Below the pieces are notes generated by a model. The model had not been told where the DNA came from. It made no database searches and saw only the letters and a program-made list of their open reading frames with translations. Below are positions 1 to 7,239 of a stretch of 23,682 nucleotides of DNA, in pieces (position 1 is the first letter of the stretch; the number at the start of each line of letters is the position of its first letter). Source of the stretch: Nitrososphaerota archaeon (GTDB taxonomy: Archaea > Thermoproteota > Nitrososphaeria > Nitrososphaerales > Gagatemarchaeaceae); the NCBI GenBank assembly GCA_005877225.1, contig VBPK01000101.1, positions 1-23,682 of the forward strand, written 5' to 3'. Made by a program: the position numbers and the translations under genes.

Positions 1-12
1 TAAGTATTCGTC

Positions 13-20
13 TTATAAAG
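13..20 (+). promoter_or_regulatory. TATA box of the secreted Asp-box protein gene
   Basis: The motif TTATAAAG is centred about 29 nt before the ATG at 46. Archaeal transcription normally starts 25-27 nt downstream of the TATA centre, so the mRNA would begin within a few bases of this ATG (leaderless). This supports ATG 46 over the in-frame GTG at 25. Confidence 0.6.
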
Positions 21-45
21 AATTGTGCGATTCCCGTCTGAAAAA

Positions 46-1971
46 ATGACAGAGCTGAAACTACGCATACCGAAGGTTCTTGCGTTAGTCCTTCTCCTCT
101 CAGTTCTTCCTCTTGCGCTAGTCTCGCAGGCTGCGGCCGGGAGCCCCGGCTTCAGCTTTACCACATTCGAACTCGGGCGTTTTGACGTTCCTGGGGTCAA
201 GTGCCCAGGATCGACCACCAGTTGCTTTAACGTCAATGCGGAGCCGCAGATACGGGCTGACCCCGCAGGAAACTTCTACGCCTCATCTGAATACCTCCCG
301 AGAGTGGCTCAGTGCAGCATCGCTCTCGACCTCTTGAACCCCCAGTGTGGAGGAACAGGAGCATGGAAGTCCTCAGATAACGGTCTTCATTATGTGACTC
401 TTCCGTCCCCGAATACCATTACAGCGAACTGTAGTTCATTCCCCTGCAACACGAGTTTCTCGGCTTACGGTGGTGACACCGACATCGCAATCGCGAGCCG
501 TAAGAACAGCGACGGCTTCTACAACGTCTATGTTGTCAGCCTTGAGCGGGCGACCGGTCCACTTCTTACCGTGGAGGAAAGCACAAGCAGGGACGGTGGT
601 CAGACTTGGACAATCAACCCGACGAGCATTCAGGCGCCGCTGAACGATCGGCCTTGGGTCGCCGCTGAAGGAGCGAACAAAGTCTGCGTCTCATCCCATA
701 ACGTCGGCACCTTCTTTGAAATTCTGGTATCGTGCAGCAAGGACGGTGGCGCGACCTTCGCGCAGGTGAACACCGTTTTCGACCAGGCCCATCTAACATG
801 GTTCGCTCCCGGCAATACCCAAGGAGGCAACATAGCGATAGATCCCGCGAACCATGTCATTTATGACACGTTTGACTCGATAGTGGCGAGCGACGCCGAA
901 GCGATGCAGTGCGTAGCCCCCTGCAGCAACAACTTCCACTCCGTCTGGGTCGCCGTCTCGATTGACGGGGGCGTATCCTTCAAGGATTACCTTGTCTACT
1001 CTAACCCGAACGTCAACATAGGTTACAACCATCAATTCTCCCAAGTGAGCGTGGACAAGGCCGGCAACGTCTACAGCGTGTTCACCGACGACCACAACGC
1101 CTTCTACAGCTTCTCGACAGACTTTGGTAAGCACTGGTCTGGACCAATCCTGGTGAACCACTCACCATCGAATACGGCTATCTTCCCGTGGAGCTCTGCA
1201 GGAAGCCGGGGAAAGTTGGACATTGTGTGGTATGGGACGCTCTTCGATGGTACGGCAACCCCAAAGCAATGCTCACAACAGCCGTGCACACCTGACAACT
1301 ATCCGATGTCGGCGGACTGGTTCGTCTACTTCGCGCAGACCCAGAACGCTCTCACAAACAATCCCTCATTCACTCAGGTTAAAGCGACCTCGATCGTCCA
1401 CAGCGGTGGAGTCTGCGAAGCAGGGGTCGGGTGCACCGGCAACAGGGACCTCTTCGATGACTTCGGCGTCGCGGCAAGCCCGACGACGGGACTGGCATCG
1501 ATAGTTTACGATAACGACCAGTATCTCAACACAGCTTCGGATCCTCCTTCACCGACGTGCACACAGGATAAGACAAACTCGGGCGCTTGCACCCGTACGG
1601 ACATCGCGACTCAAACTTCAGGCCCGGGTATCTTCGTGAAGCCGAAGGGCTTTGAAATCGAGAGGGAGGACCTCGAACTAAGCAGTTCGAACAAACCTGA
1701 GTTCGACATCGAAGTATCGAACACAGACACTCAGGAGATAACCTCTCTCTCGGTTCAGCTTAACGGGCTAAATGTCGCGCTGAACTGGAATCCTTCGCTT
1801 CCGCTGCTGCCCGGAGCGACACTCTCAGCTTCGACCACTTCACTTCCCCTCGGTCTAGCGACAGTAATCGGGGGAGTCTACTCGCTGACGGTGACCGCTA
1901 CCTTGGCGGACGGATCGACGGTGACGCAAACCTTCTCGGTGATCCAAACACTTCTCGTAGGTCCCTTCTGA
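46..1971 (+). CDS. Secreted Asp-box (sialidase/BNR-like) repeat protein
   Basis: Predicted exported protein of 641 residues. The N-terminus has a basic stretch, a hydrophobic core rich in Leu and Val, and a likely cleavage region around SQAAAG, giving a Sec-type signal peptide of about 30 residues. At least five Asp-box-like motifs follow: SSDNG near residue 110, SRDGGQTW near 181, SKDGGATF near 231, SIDGGVSF near 305 and STDFGKHW near 357. This spacing fits a beta-propeller of the sialidase/BNR superfamily. The last 100 or so residues look like an Ig-like beta-sandwich. Short Cys pairs (CSSFPC, CVAPC, CSQQPC, CEAGVGC) recur, consistent with extracellular disulfide loops. No sialidase catalytic Arg triad or FRIP motif could be assigned, so the substrate is unknown; glycan binding, hydrolysis or a structural role are all possible. 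It has its own TATA box and no operon partner. Confidence 0.75.
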   Translation: MTELKLRIPKVLALVLLLSVLPLALVSQAAAGSPGFSFTTFELGRFDVPGVKCPGSTTSCFNVNAEPQIRADPAGNFYASSEYLPRVAQCSIALDLLNPQCGGTGAWKSSDNGLHYVTLPSPNTITANCSSFPCNTSFSAYGGDTDIAIASRKNSDGFYNVYVVSLERATGPLLTVEESTSRDGGQTWTINPTSIQAPLNDRPWVAAEGANKVCVSSHNVGTFFEILVSCSKDGGATFAQVNTVFDQAHLTWFAPGNTQGGNIAIDPANHVIYDTFDSIVASDAEAMQCVAPCSNNFHSVWVAVSIDGGVSFKDYLVYSNPNVNIGYNHQFSQVSVDKAGNVYSVFTDDHNAFYSFSTDFGKHWSGPILVNHSPSNTAIFPWSSAGSRGKLDIVWYGTLFDGTATPKQCSQQPCTPDNYPMSADWFVYFAQTQNALTNNPSFTQVKATSIVHSGGVCEAGVGCTGNRDLFDDFGVAASPTTGLASIVYDNDQYLNTASDPPSPTCTQDKTNSGACTRTDIATQTSGPGIFVKPKGFEIEREDLELSSSNKPEFDIEVSNTDTQEITSLSVQLNGLNVALNWNPSLPLLPGATLSASTTSLPLGLATVIGGVYSLTVTATLADGSTVTQTFSVIQTLLVGPF

Positions 1972-2113
1972 GGTCCTCACACTTATTTTCATCACACCCA
2001 TCGGGGGTGCTGCTCGTTTTCCACCCACTTGATCATACACCACTGAATTAACCAAGTAGAGAAGATTTTTGGCTCACTAGCTAGTTCAATACCCTCGGGG
2101 GGAACTGAACAGC

Positions 2114-2536
2114 GTGGTTTCAAAGAGCATCAAGCTCTACTGGAACGAAAGGACGGTGAACGGCGGGAGGGTCTTGGAACTCCTCTTCGGCGATAGGAAG
2201 GACACTCTCGCCGCGGCCAGACTCTTGATCAGTCGCATGAAGAGAAGCCCACACCTCGCGATGACGAGGAGAGAGATGCGGTTCTTCGCGAAGGAGCTTG
2301 AGGGAGGAAGGTCCGGGGTGAAGTACAGCTATCACAACTTCTATGTGAAGCTGTTGAGGAAGCTCCTGGACATGGGGTTCATCGAGAAGGATGTGCTGAT
2401 CTGGGATGAAAAGAGAAAGAAGACGGAGGCGGTCTATCAGATCAAGCTGCAAGGAGTGCCTGAACGGCCTCCGCAGGGTGGCTTCGCGAAGCAGGCTTGG
2501 CTACTAGCCAGGGGCTGGAACGAGTACGTGAAGTAG
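2114..2536 (+). CDS. Small basic protein, probable winged-helix DNA-binding fold
   Basis: A 140-residue lysine/arginine-rich protein that I do not recognise as a named family. The central part (LTRREMRFFAKEL, then a variable loop, then YHNFYVKLLRKLLDMGFI) reads like helix-turn-helix followed by a strand pair (VLIWDEKRKKTEAVYQIKL) that could be the wing. There is no signal peptide or membrane segment. The GTG start at 2114 follows a G-rich stretch, and the sequence from the first codons is coherent. It stands alone, convergent with the membrane-protein pair downstream. A regulator is the best inference; target and ligand are unknown. Confidence 0.6.
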   Translation: MVSKSIKLYWNERTVNGGRVLELLFGDRKDTLAAARLLISRMKRSPHLAMTRREMRFFAKELEGGRSGVKYSYHNFYVKLLRKLLDMGFIEKDVLIWDEKRKKTEAVYQIKLQGVPERPPQGGFAKQAWLLARGWNEYVK

Positions 2537-2572
2537 GTTCGTACCCTCACCCTCTGAGACGGTCGTTCAACA

Positions 2573-2794
2573 TCAGAAGAATTTCTGCGTCCTTATGCCG
2601 ATCGTAAGAGGGCTCACCTTCGTATGTTGGATTGACCGGACGAAGTTCATGGCGAGGAGAAGTACTCCCGTCCCCAGTGCGAAGGTGGGACTGTTGATCG
2701 TGGCACCGAAGTTTCCACCCAAGACTGCAGCGACAGAACCGAACCAGACAAGGAAGAGTCCCCAGCAGACGTTGGTAAGGGTCTCGGAACGCAT
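2573..2794 (-). CDS. Small two-helix membrane protein
   Basis: A 73-residue protein with two hydrophobic stretches, about residues 9-28 (VCWGLFLVWFGSVAAVLGG) and 36-52 (PTFALGTGVLLLAMNFV), joined by a short loop, with a basic C-terminal tail. The ATG at 2794 lies 16 nt after the stop of the PAP2-like gene on the same strand, so the two are probably co-transcribed and may act together in the membrane. No function can be assigned from sequence. Length and gene order support a real gene, but composition alone is not decisive. Confidence 0.55.
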   Translation of the reverse strand: MRSETLTNVCWGLFLVWFGSVAAVLGGNFGATINSPTFALGTGVLLLAMNFVRSIQHTKVSPLTIGIRTQKFF

Positions 2795-2810
2795 CTTGCC
2801 AGTCGAAGTC

Positions 2811-3397
2811 CTAGGTGGCTGCCGATTTTAAATCCATGTCCTGCCTCCCTTTCATGAAGAATCGGGGCGGAAGCCTTGGGTACACGTACCTGGAGAGGAA
2901 GGAGACAGATACAACGGCCAGAGCTATCCCAAGAAACGCACCCCCCAGGACGTCCGAGGGAAAATGGAGACCTATGATTACCCTGCTAAAGGCAGCCCCG
3001 ACGGAGAGAAGGAGCAGCAGCGCGTACTTCTTCCCCTTCTGCATCGTGATAAGAGCGGCCACGGCGAAGGCCCTCGTCGCGTGCCCAGAAGGGAAGGAAG
3101 ACCCCTCGTCCAGCCCGAGAGGGTTGTACACCCCTGAGAGTATCTGGTAAGGTCTCGGCCTGAAGTATGCCCCTTTGAGAATTGAGAGATGAGACCAATC
3201 AGGGCTAGGATCACCTCGCTCCCGAATTGCGTCGTAATCGACGAGAAGATAGCCATCCCAGAGTTTGCAGCCAATCCGTTCAGGCTCGAGAAGAGTTCGG
3301 TGTCTGTCTGGAAGGTGGACCCGCTCCAGACAAGGGAGAAGACCAAGACGTAGCTGAGGGCGGCCCCCAGAGCAAGTGGGAGGAGCCTCAAATTCAA
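2811..3397 (-). pseudogene. PAP2-family membrane phosphatase, frame broken
   Basis: Type 2 phosphatidic acid phosphatase family, which dephosphorylates lipid phosphates such as polyprenyl or phosphatidyl phosphates at the membrane. All three family motifs are visible in the C-terminal frame: KX6RP (KGAYFRPRP), PSGH (SSFPSGHATRAF) and SRX5HX3D (SRVIIGLHFPSD), followed by further membrane segments. The N-terminal part (TTG start at 3397, first helix LPLALGAALSYVLVFSLVW, then FGSEVILALIGLI) lies in a different frame. The frames meet near 3170-3195, just before the catalytic Lys. Adding one G in the GGGG run would restore the frame, but the product (about 195 codons) would still lack the second transmembrane segment and linker usual before KX6RP. 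A lost block of about 25-30 codons is therefore more likely. It is followed by a small membrane-protein gene in the same operon. Confidence 0.75.
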
Positions 3398-3556
3398 CAG
3401 GTTCGCCCAATCGCCTGGCGTAGATTAACATATGGCGCCTATTTGTGGCATCTGCAAAATCGATGAGCCACATATGATAGGCGACTTTTCCAATAAGTAA
3501 GACGCGTCAAGACGAACGCATGGTCTGCCAACTAGGCTCGCATCTTCTTTCGCAAC

Positions 3557-3566
3557 GCATATAATT
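3557..3566 (+). promoter_or_regulatory. TATA box of the PGK-GAPDH operon
   Basis: GCATATAATT is centred about 33 nt before GTG 3595 and about 42 nt before ATG 3604. The predicted transcription start near 3588 rules out the more upstream in-frame TTG 3565 and GTG 3568, which lie within or next to the TATA element. Confidence 0.6.
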
Positions 3567-3594
3567 GGTGCAGCGTCGGCCCGAACTGAACCCC

Positions 3595-4803
3595 GTGCCA
3601 AAGATGTTGACGATTGAAGACGTCGAACTCGAGGGGAAGACGGTCTTCGTCCGCGTCGACATCAACACTCCCGTCCATCCCGAAACCGGCCAGCTGATAG
3701 AGCAGACAAGGCTGGAGGAGGCCGCGATCACGATCAGGGACCTCGCGAAGTCAAAAGTCGTAGTCGGCTCTCATCAGGGGCGGATTGGGAGGCCCGATTA
3801 CATCGGCATGGAGATGCACGCAGCCATTCTCGCACGAATTCTAGGGAAGAAGGTAGAATACGTCGAAGATGTTTACGGTCCGGCAGCTAAGGAGGCGATC
3901 GAGAAGTTGCGGAACGGTCAGGTCATGATGCTCGACAATCTAAGGTTCACAGCCGAAGAGAATCAAGAATTCAAGCCGGGAGACGCTGGTAAGACGGTAT
4001 TCGTCCAGAGGCTAAAAGGACACTTCGACGCATGCGTCCTCGACGCCTTCCCCACCGCCCACCGCTCCTCCCCCTCAATCGTTGGTTTCGCCGACATCTT
4101 GCCGACCTGTGCGGGGCGGGTCGTCGCCAAGGAGCTGCGAAGTCTGGAGCGAATCTTTGCGATAGAGAAGGGGCCCTACGTCACCGTCCTTGGAGGCGCG
4201 AAGGTCGCCGACAGAATCGAGGCGATCGATGCGCTGATAGCAAACAGCAGGGCCGACAAGGTTCTTCTCTCCGGCGTCGTAGGACTCCTCTTCCTCAAGG
4301 CCTTGGGGAGGTACTACGGCGACCTCGACGTCGATGGGGAACAGAAGTTGCTGCCGAGGGCGAAGCAGCTCTTGAACGACTACCCTGAGACCTTTGAATT
4401 ACCTATCGACGTTGCTATCAAGGTTGATGGTGGGAGGAGAGAGGTGGAGGCGTCCGGTCTGGCAGCGGATTATGAGGTTCTCGATGTGGGTAAGCGTACC
4501 GTCGATCACTATACACGCTTGATCAAGGGGGCGGGGACGGTCTTCATGAGCGGTCCGCCAGGCGCCTTCGAATACGATGGGTTCAGCGAAGGGACCGAAG
4601 GTCTCCTTCGCGCGATGGGTTCGTCGCTGGGGACGACCATAGTAAGTGGCGGGCATCTCTCGGCCGCACTACACAAGCTCAAGATCCACGAGTCGATCGA
4701 TCATGTAAGTACGGCGGGAGGAGCCCTCGTCCAATATCTCGCGGGGAAGCGTCTCCCACTTATAGACGCCCTAGAGAGGGCCGCCGTGAGATGGGAAGGA
4801 TGA
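3595..4803 (+). CDS. pgk: Phosphoglycerate kinase
   Basis: Interconverts 1,3-bisphosphoglycerate plus ADP and 3-phosphoglycerate plus ATP in the cytoplasm. About 402 residues, the normal length for an archaeal PGK. Visible PGK signatures are VFVRVDINTPV near the N-terminus (substrate-binding Asp/Asn), the VVGSHQGR loop, MLDNLRF, DAFPTAHRSSPSIVGF, the nucleotide-binding VLGGAKVADRIEAID, MSGPPGAFE, and the glycine-rich C-terminal region around SHVSTAGGALV-like DHVSTAGGALVQYL. Two in-frame starts are plausible: GTG 3595, which fits the TATA spacing used elsewhere in this window, and ATG 3604 (MLTIEDVELEGK), which matches the family N-terminus. The stop overlaps the GAPDH start in an ATGA arrangement, so the two successive glycolytic/gluconeogenic enzymes are translationally coupled. 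Confidence 0.95.
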   Translation: MPKMLTIEDVELEGKTVFVRVDINTPVHPETGQLIEQTRLEEAAITIRDLAKSKVVVGSHQGRIGRPDYIGMEMHAAILARILGKKVEYVEDVYGPAAKEAIEKLRNGQVMMLDNLRFTAEENQEFKPGDAGKTVFVQRLKGHFDACVLDAFPTAHRSSPSIVGFADILPTCAGRVVAKELRSLERIFAIEKGPYVTVLGGAKVADRIEAIDALIANSRADKVLLSGVVGLLFLKALGRYYGDLDVDGEQKLLPRAKQLLNDYPETFELPIDVAIKVDGGRREVEASGLAADYEVLDVGKRTVDHYTRLIKGAGTVFMSGPPGAFEYDGFSEGTEGLLRAMGSSLGTTIVSGGHLSAALHKLKIHESIDHVSTAGGALVQYLAGKRLPLIDALERAAVRWEG

Positions 4804-5825
4804 TCAGGGTAGCCGTCAACGGCTATCACACGATCGGAGCGCGAGTAGCAGACGCGGTGAAGAAGCAGTCGGATATGCAACTCGTCGGTGTCTCGAAGAT
4901 GAAGCCCGACTACCGAGCAAGAATCGCAGCGAAGAAGGAGATCGATGTCTACGCTGCGAACGAGAAGTCCCTGGAGTCGTTCCGGAGCGCGAAGATGACT
5001 GCGAAGGGGACGATAGGCGACCTCCTCCAGAAAGTCGATGTCATTGTGGACGCGACCCCCGATGAATTCGGAGCCTCGAACAAACCGATCTACGAGCGCA
5101 CCGGTGTGAAAGGGATCTTTCAGGGCGGCGAGGAGCACTCTCTCACCAACTTCTCCTTCGTCGCCCAGTGCAACTACGGGCAGGCTGCCAACAAGCAGTT
5201 TGTACGGGTAGTCAGCTGCAACACGACAGCTCTCTGCAGAACTCTCCATGCCCTCGAACGGGCTTCGGGAATAGAGAAGGCAAGGGCGGTGCTCGTGAGG
5301 AGGGGGGCGGACCCCGACGAGGTCGGGAAAGGCCCGATAGACGCGGTGGTCCTCGACCCACCGACCGTCCCGTCACATCATGCCGCGGACGTTCAGTCGG
5401 TCCTGAAGGGGCTGAACATTGTCACTATGGCCGTGAAGGTCCCGGAGACTCACATGCATCTCCACACCCTGCTAGTGACACTGAAGAAGAAAGCATCGAG
5501 GGAAGTGGTAGTGGACGCCCTCGAAAGCGAGCCCAGGATAGTCCTTGTCGACTCTAAGACCGGGGTAAAGTCGACCGCGGCTCTTATGGATATGGCGAGG
5601 GAGATGGGGAGGCCGAGGAACGACATCTATGAAGCCGTCGTCTGGAGAGACTCAGTATCGGTCTCCGAGAACGAGGTCTACCTCTTTCTCGCAGTCGATC
5701 AGGAGGCGATAGTGATTCCGGAGAACATCGACGCGATCCGAGCGGTCAGCGGAGGGTATACGCAGGCTCAATCGATGAAAGCGACGGACGACTCGCTGGG
5801 CATTTCGCCCGGCGCCTGGACATGA
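4800..5825 (+). CDS. gap: Archaeal-type glyceraldehyde-3-phosphate dehydrogenase
   Basis: Phosphorylating GAPDH of the archaeal class, converting glyceraldehyde 3-phosphate, phosphate and NAD(P) to 1,3-bisphosphoglycerate, the PGK substrate. The start ATG 4800 overlaps the PGK stop (ATGA) and gives MIRVAVNGY, the family N-terminus; ATG 4791 is less likely. The product has 341 residues. Features seen: an N-terminal Rossmann motif, DATPDEFGASNKPIYE, IFQGGEEH, the catalytic cysteine in VVSCNTTALCRTL near residue 139, the VRRGADP segment and VPSHHAADV, all typical of archaeal GAPDH. One oddity is that the dinucleotide-binding loop reads GYHTIG where archaeal enzymes normally have GYGTIG, so the second glycine of GxGxxG is a histidine. 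Otherwise the gene looks intact and functional. Confidence 0.95.
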   Translation: MIRVAVNGYHTIGARVADAVKKQSDMQLVGVSKMKPDYRARIAAKKEIDVYAANEKSLESFRSAKMTAKGTIGDLLQKVDVIVDATPDEFGASNKPIYERTGVKGIFQGGEEHSLTNFSFVAQCNYGQAANKQFVRVVSCNTTALCRTLHALERASGIEKARAVLVRRGADPDEVGKGPIDAVVLDPPTVPSHHAADVQSVLKGLNIVTMAVKVPETHMHLHTLLVTLKKKASREVVVDALESEPRIVLVDSKTGVKSTAALMDMAREMGRPRNDIYEAVVWRDSVSVSENEVYLFLAVDQEAIVIPENIDAIRAVSGGYTQAQSMKATDDSLGISPGAWT

Positions 5826-5858
5826 GTTCGCACGCTACCAAATCAAGGTGGCAGAAGG

Positions 5859-5879
5859 CCCACGGTTTCAATCGCGGGA
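5859..5879 (+). repeat. Left subterminal hairpin/direct repeat of the IS
   Basis: A CCCAC...CGGGA motif that matches the right-end copy at 7210-7230 in 17 of 21 positions, all four differences being transitions. It has the outer stem CCC/GGG and TTCA in the middle. Paired subterminal hairpins are the sites TnpA recognises in this family. It could instead be the remnant right end of an older copy. Confidence 0.55.
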
Positions 5880-5935
5880 TAAATGCAGAAGAGGGGCGCT
5901 TTTATGGAATGAGGTGATTAATCTTATGTGGTGGC

Positions 5936-7238
5936 ATGAAGTCGGCGTTCCGCTTCCGTCTGTATCCTAACCGAGAACAAGAGCGAAGGATGCTCTTGAT
6001 GGTCGAGGCCGGGCGCCAGCTCTGGAACGAGGCCCTCGCCCACAGGAAGCGACGCTGGGAGGAGAAGCGGCTCTCCACCTCGTACCACCAGCAATGCTTG
6101 ATACTGACGACGGAGAGGCGGGTCAATCCACTGTTTCGAGGGCTCTACTCACAAGCCGGACAAGAAATACTCCACAGACTCGACAGAGCATTCGCGGCAT
6201 TTTTCGAGTATCGGGCGAGATACCCGAGATTCAAGAAGTTCTCGCAGGTAGGGTCATTCACTTACCCTCAGGCATACAAAGGGTCGGTTAAGCCCGATGC
6301 AGTCCGTAGAAGGCTCTTCTCTCAAAGGTAGGGAACGTCAAGGTGGTGTTTCACAGGGGATTGCCCTCAACAACTCGCGAGAAGCTGAAGACCTGCACCG
6401 TGGTCAGGGAACCGAACGGTGAATGGTACGCGTCACTTGTCTATGATGATGAGATCGACGGCAAAAACGAGGGCAGCAACGGACCGCAATCGCCGCAGAC
6501 CAAGCAGTTCTTCCTATCGCCCGTCGGAATAGACCTCGGGCTGAAATCTCTGATAGCGACCTCAGACGGAGCGAAGATCCCACACCCGCATTTCATCAGG
6601 AAGGCCGAGGAGAGGCTGAAGCGCCTCAAAAGAAACTTCTCAAGGACGCGGATAGGTTCAGAGAACAGGGGGAGAGCGCGAAAGCTCTTCACTGTTCAGT
6701 CATCCAGGGTCGCCGACGGCGCAAGGAACTGAACCACAAGCTGAGCACCGATCTCGTGAGGGACCACGACCTGATTGCGTTCGAGGACCTGAAAATCAGG
6801 AACATGGTGAGGAACCACGTCTTGGCGAAGTCTATCGCCGATGCCGGTTGGGGCCAGCTTCGCAGGTTCACGGAATACAAAGCGATACGAGTGGGTAAGC
6901 TCGTCGTCAGCGTTCGCCCCGCATACTCGACGCAGGGGTGCTGCCTCTGTGGGGCGTTGAATCAGGTCCCTCTCAGCCTCCGCTCGTTTGCTTGCCGAGA
7001 TTGCAAAAGGATGCTGGACCGCGACTTCAACGCCGCCAGGATAGTGCTGAAGCGAGGACTCGCTCAGGTAGGGCAGGACATGCCCGAACTCAAGCCTGTG
7101 GAGTCCGGGCCTCTACCCGTCCCGACAACGGGACGCGCAAGCCCGGTCGGTGAAGCGGGAACTATACGCGACGGGAATCATGACACCAAGCAAGAACCGT
7201 CGCTGGAAGCCCACAGCTTCAGTCGTGGGAGGATGTCA
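5936..7238 (+). pseudogene. tnpB: TnpB RNA-guided nuclease, two frameshifts
   Basis: TnpB is the RuvC-type nuclease of IS605 elements that cuts DNA guided by RNA from the element's right end. Three frames together rebuild it. Frame one (from ATG 5936) gives the N-terminal MKSAFRFRLYPNREQE and WNEALAHR regions up to about 6320. Frame two carries the RuvC-I aspartate in GIDLGLKSLIATSDG. Frame three (to the right end) carries the RuvC-II glutamate in IAFEDLKIRNMV, the zinc finger CCLCG...CRDCK and the RuvC-III aspartate in LDRDFNAARIVL. The first break, near 6316-6325, needs one added base to join RRLF to LSKVGNVKVVFHR; the second, near 6718, needs one base to join RVAD to RKELNHKLS. No stop codon is found inside the element in the last frame, so it reads on into glyA antisense as far as 7592. 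Active-site residues are all present, suggesting recent inactivation or sequencing errors. Confidence 0.85.
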
Positions 7239-7239
7239 C
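7100..7239 (+). ncRNA. Probable omega (reRNA) region at the IS right end
   Basis: In TnpB systems the guide-RNA scaffold covers the 3' part of tnpB and the right end of the element, and the guide is the flanking host DNA. Here the terminal hairpin 7210-7229 (CCCAC/GTGGG stem) and the GATGTCA end are visible, so the guide would start at about 7239-7240 with CTGAACGATCTTGGGG, sequence of the glyA 3' end. The 5' boundary given is a guess; the assignment rests on family knowledge. Confidence 0.4.
7210..7230 (+). repeat. Right terminal hairpin/direct repeat of the IS
   Basis: A CCCAC...GTGGGA hairpin, a near copy of 5859-5879. It is followed at once by GGATGTCA, after which glyA sequence begins. 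Confidence 0.65.

Larger units (their letters stand above)
5851..7239 (+). mobile_element. IS200/IS605-type element with tnpB only (IS1341-like)
   Basis: An insertion between the GAPDH gene and the 3' end of glyA. It holds a single, broken tnpB and no tnpA (Y1 HUH transposase); only about 110 nt separate the GAPDH stop from tnpB. Both ends carry nearly the same hairpin-forming motif (5859-5879 and 7210-7230). The right end, hairpin followed by GGATGTCA, resembles right ends of tnpB elements I know from archaea and cyanobacteria. The exact left border is uncertain. Mobilisation would need a TnpA supplied from elsewhere. Confidence 0.75.
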
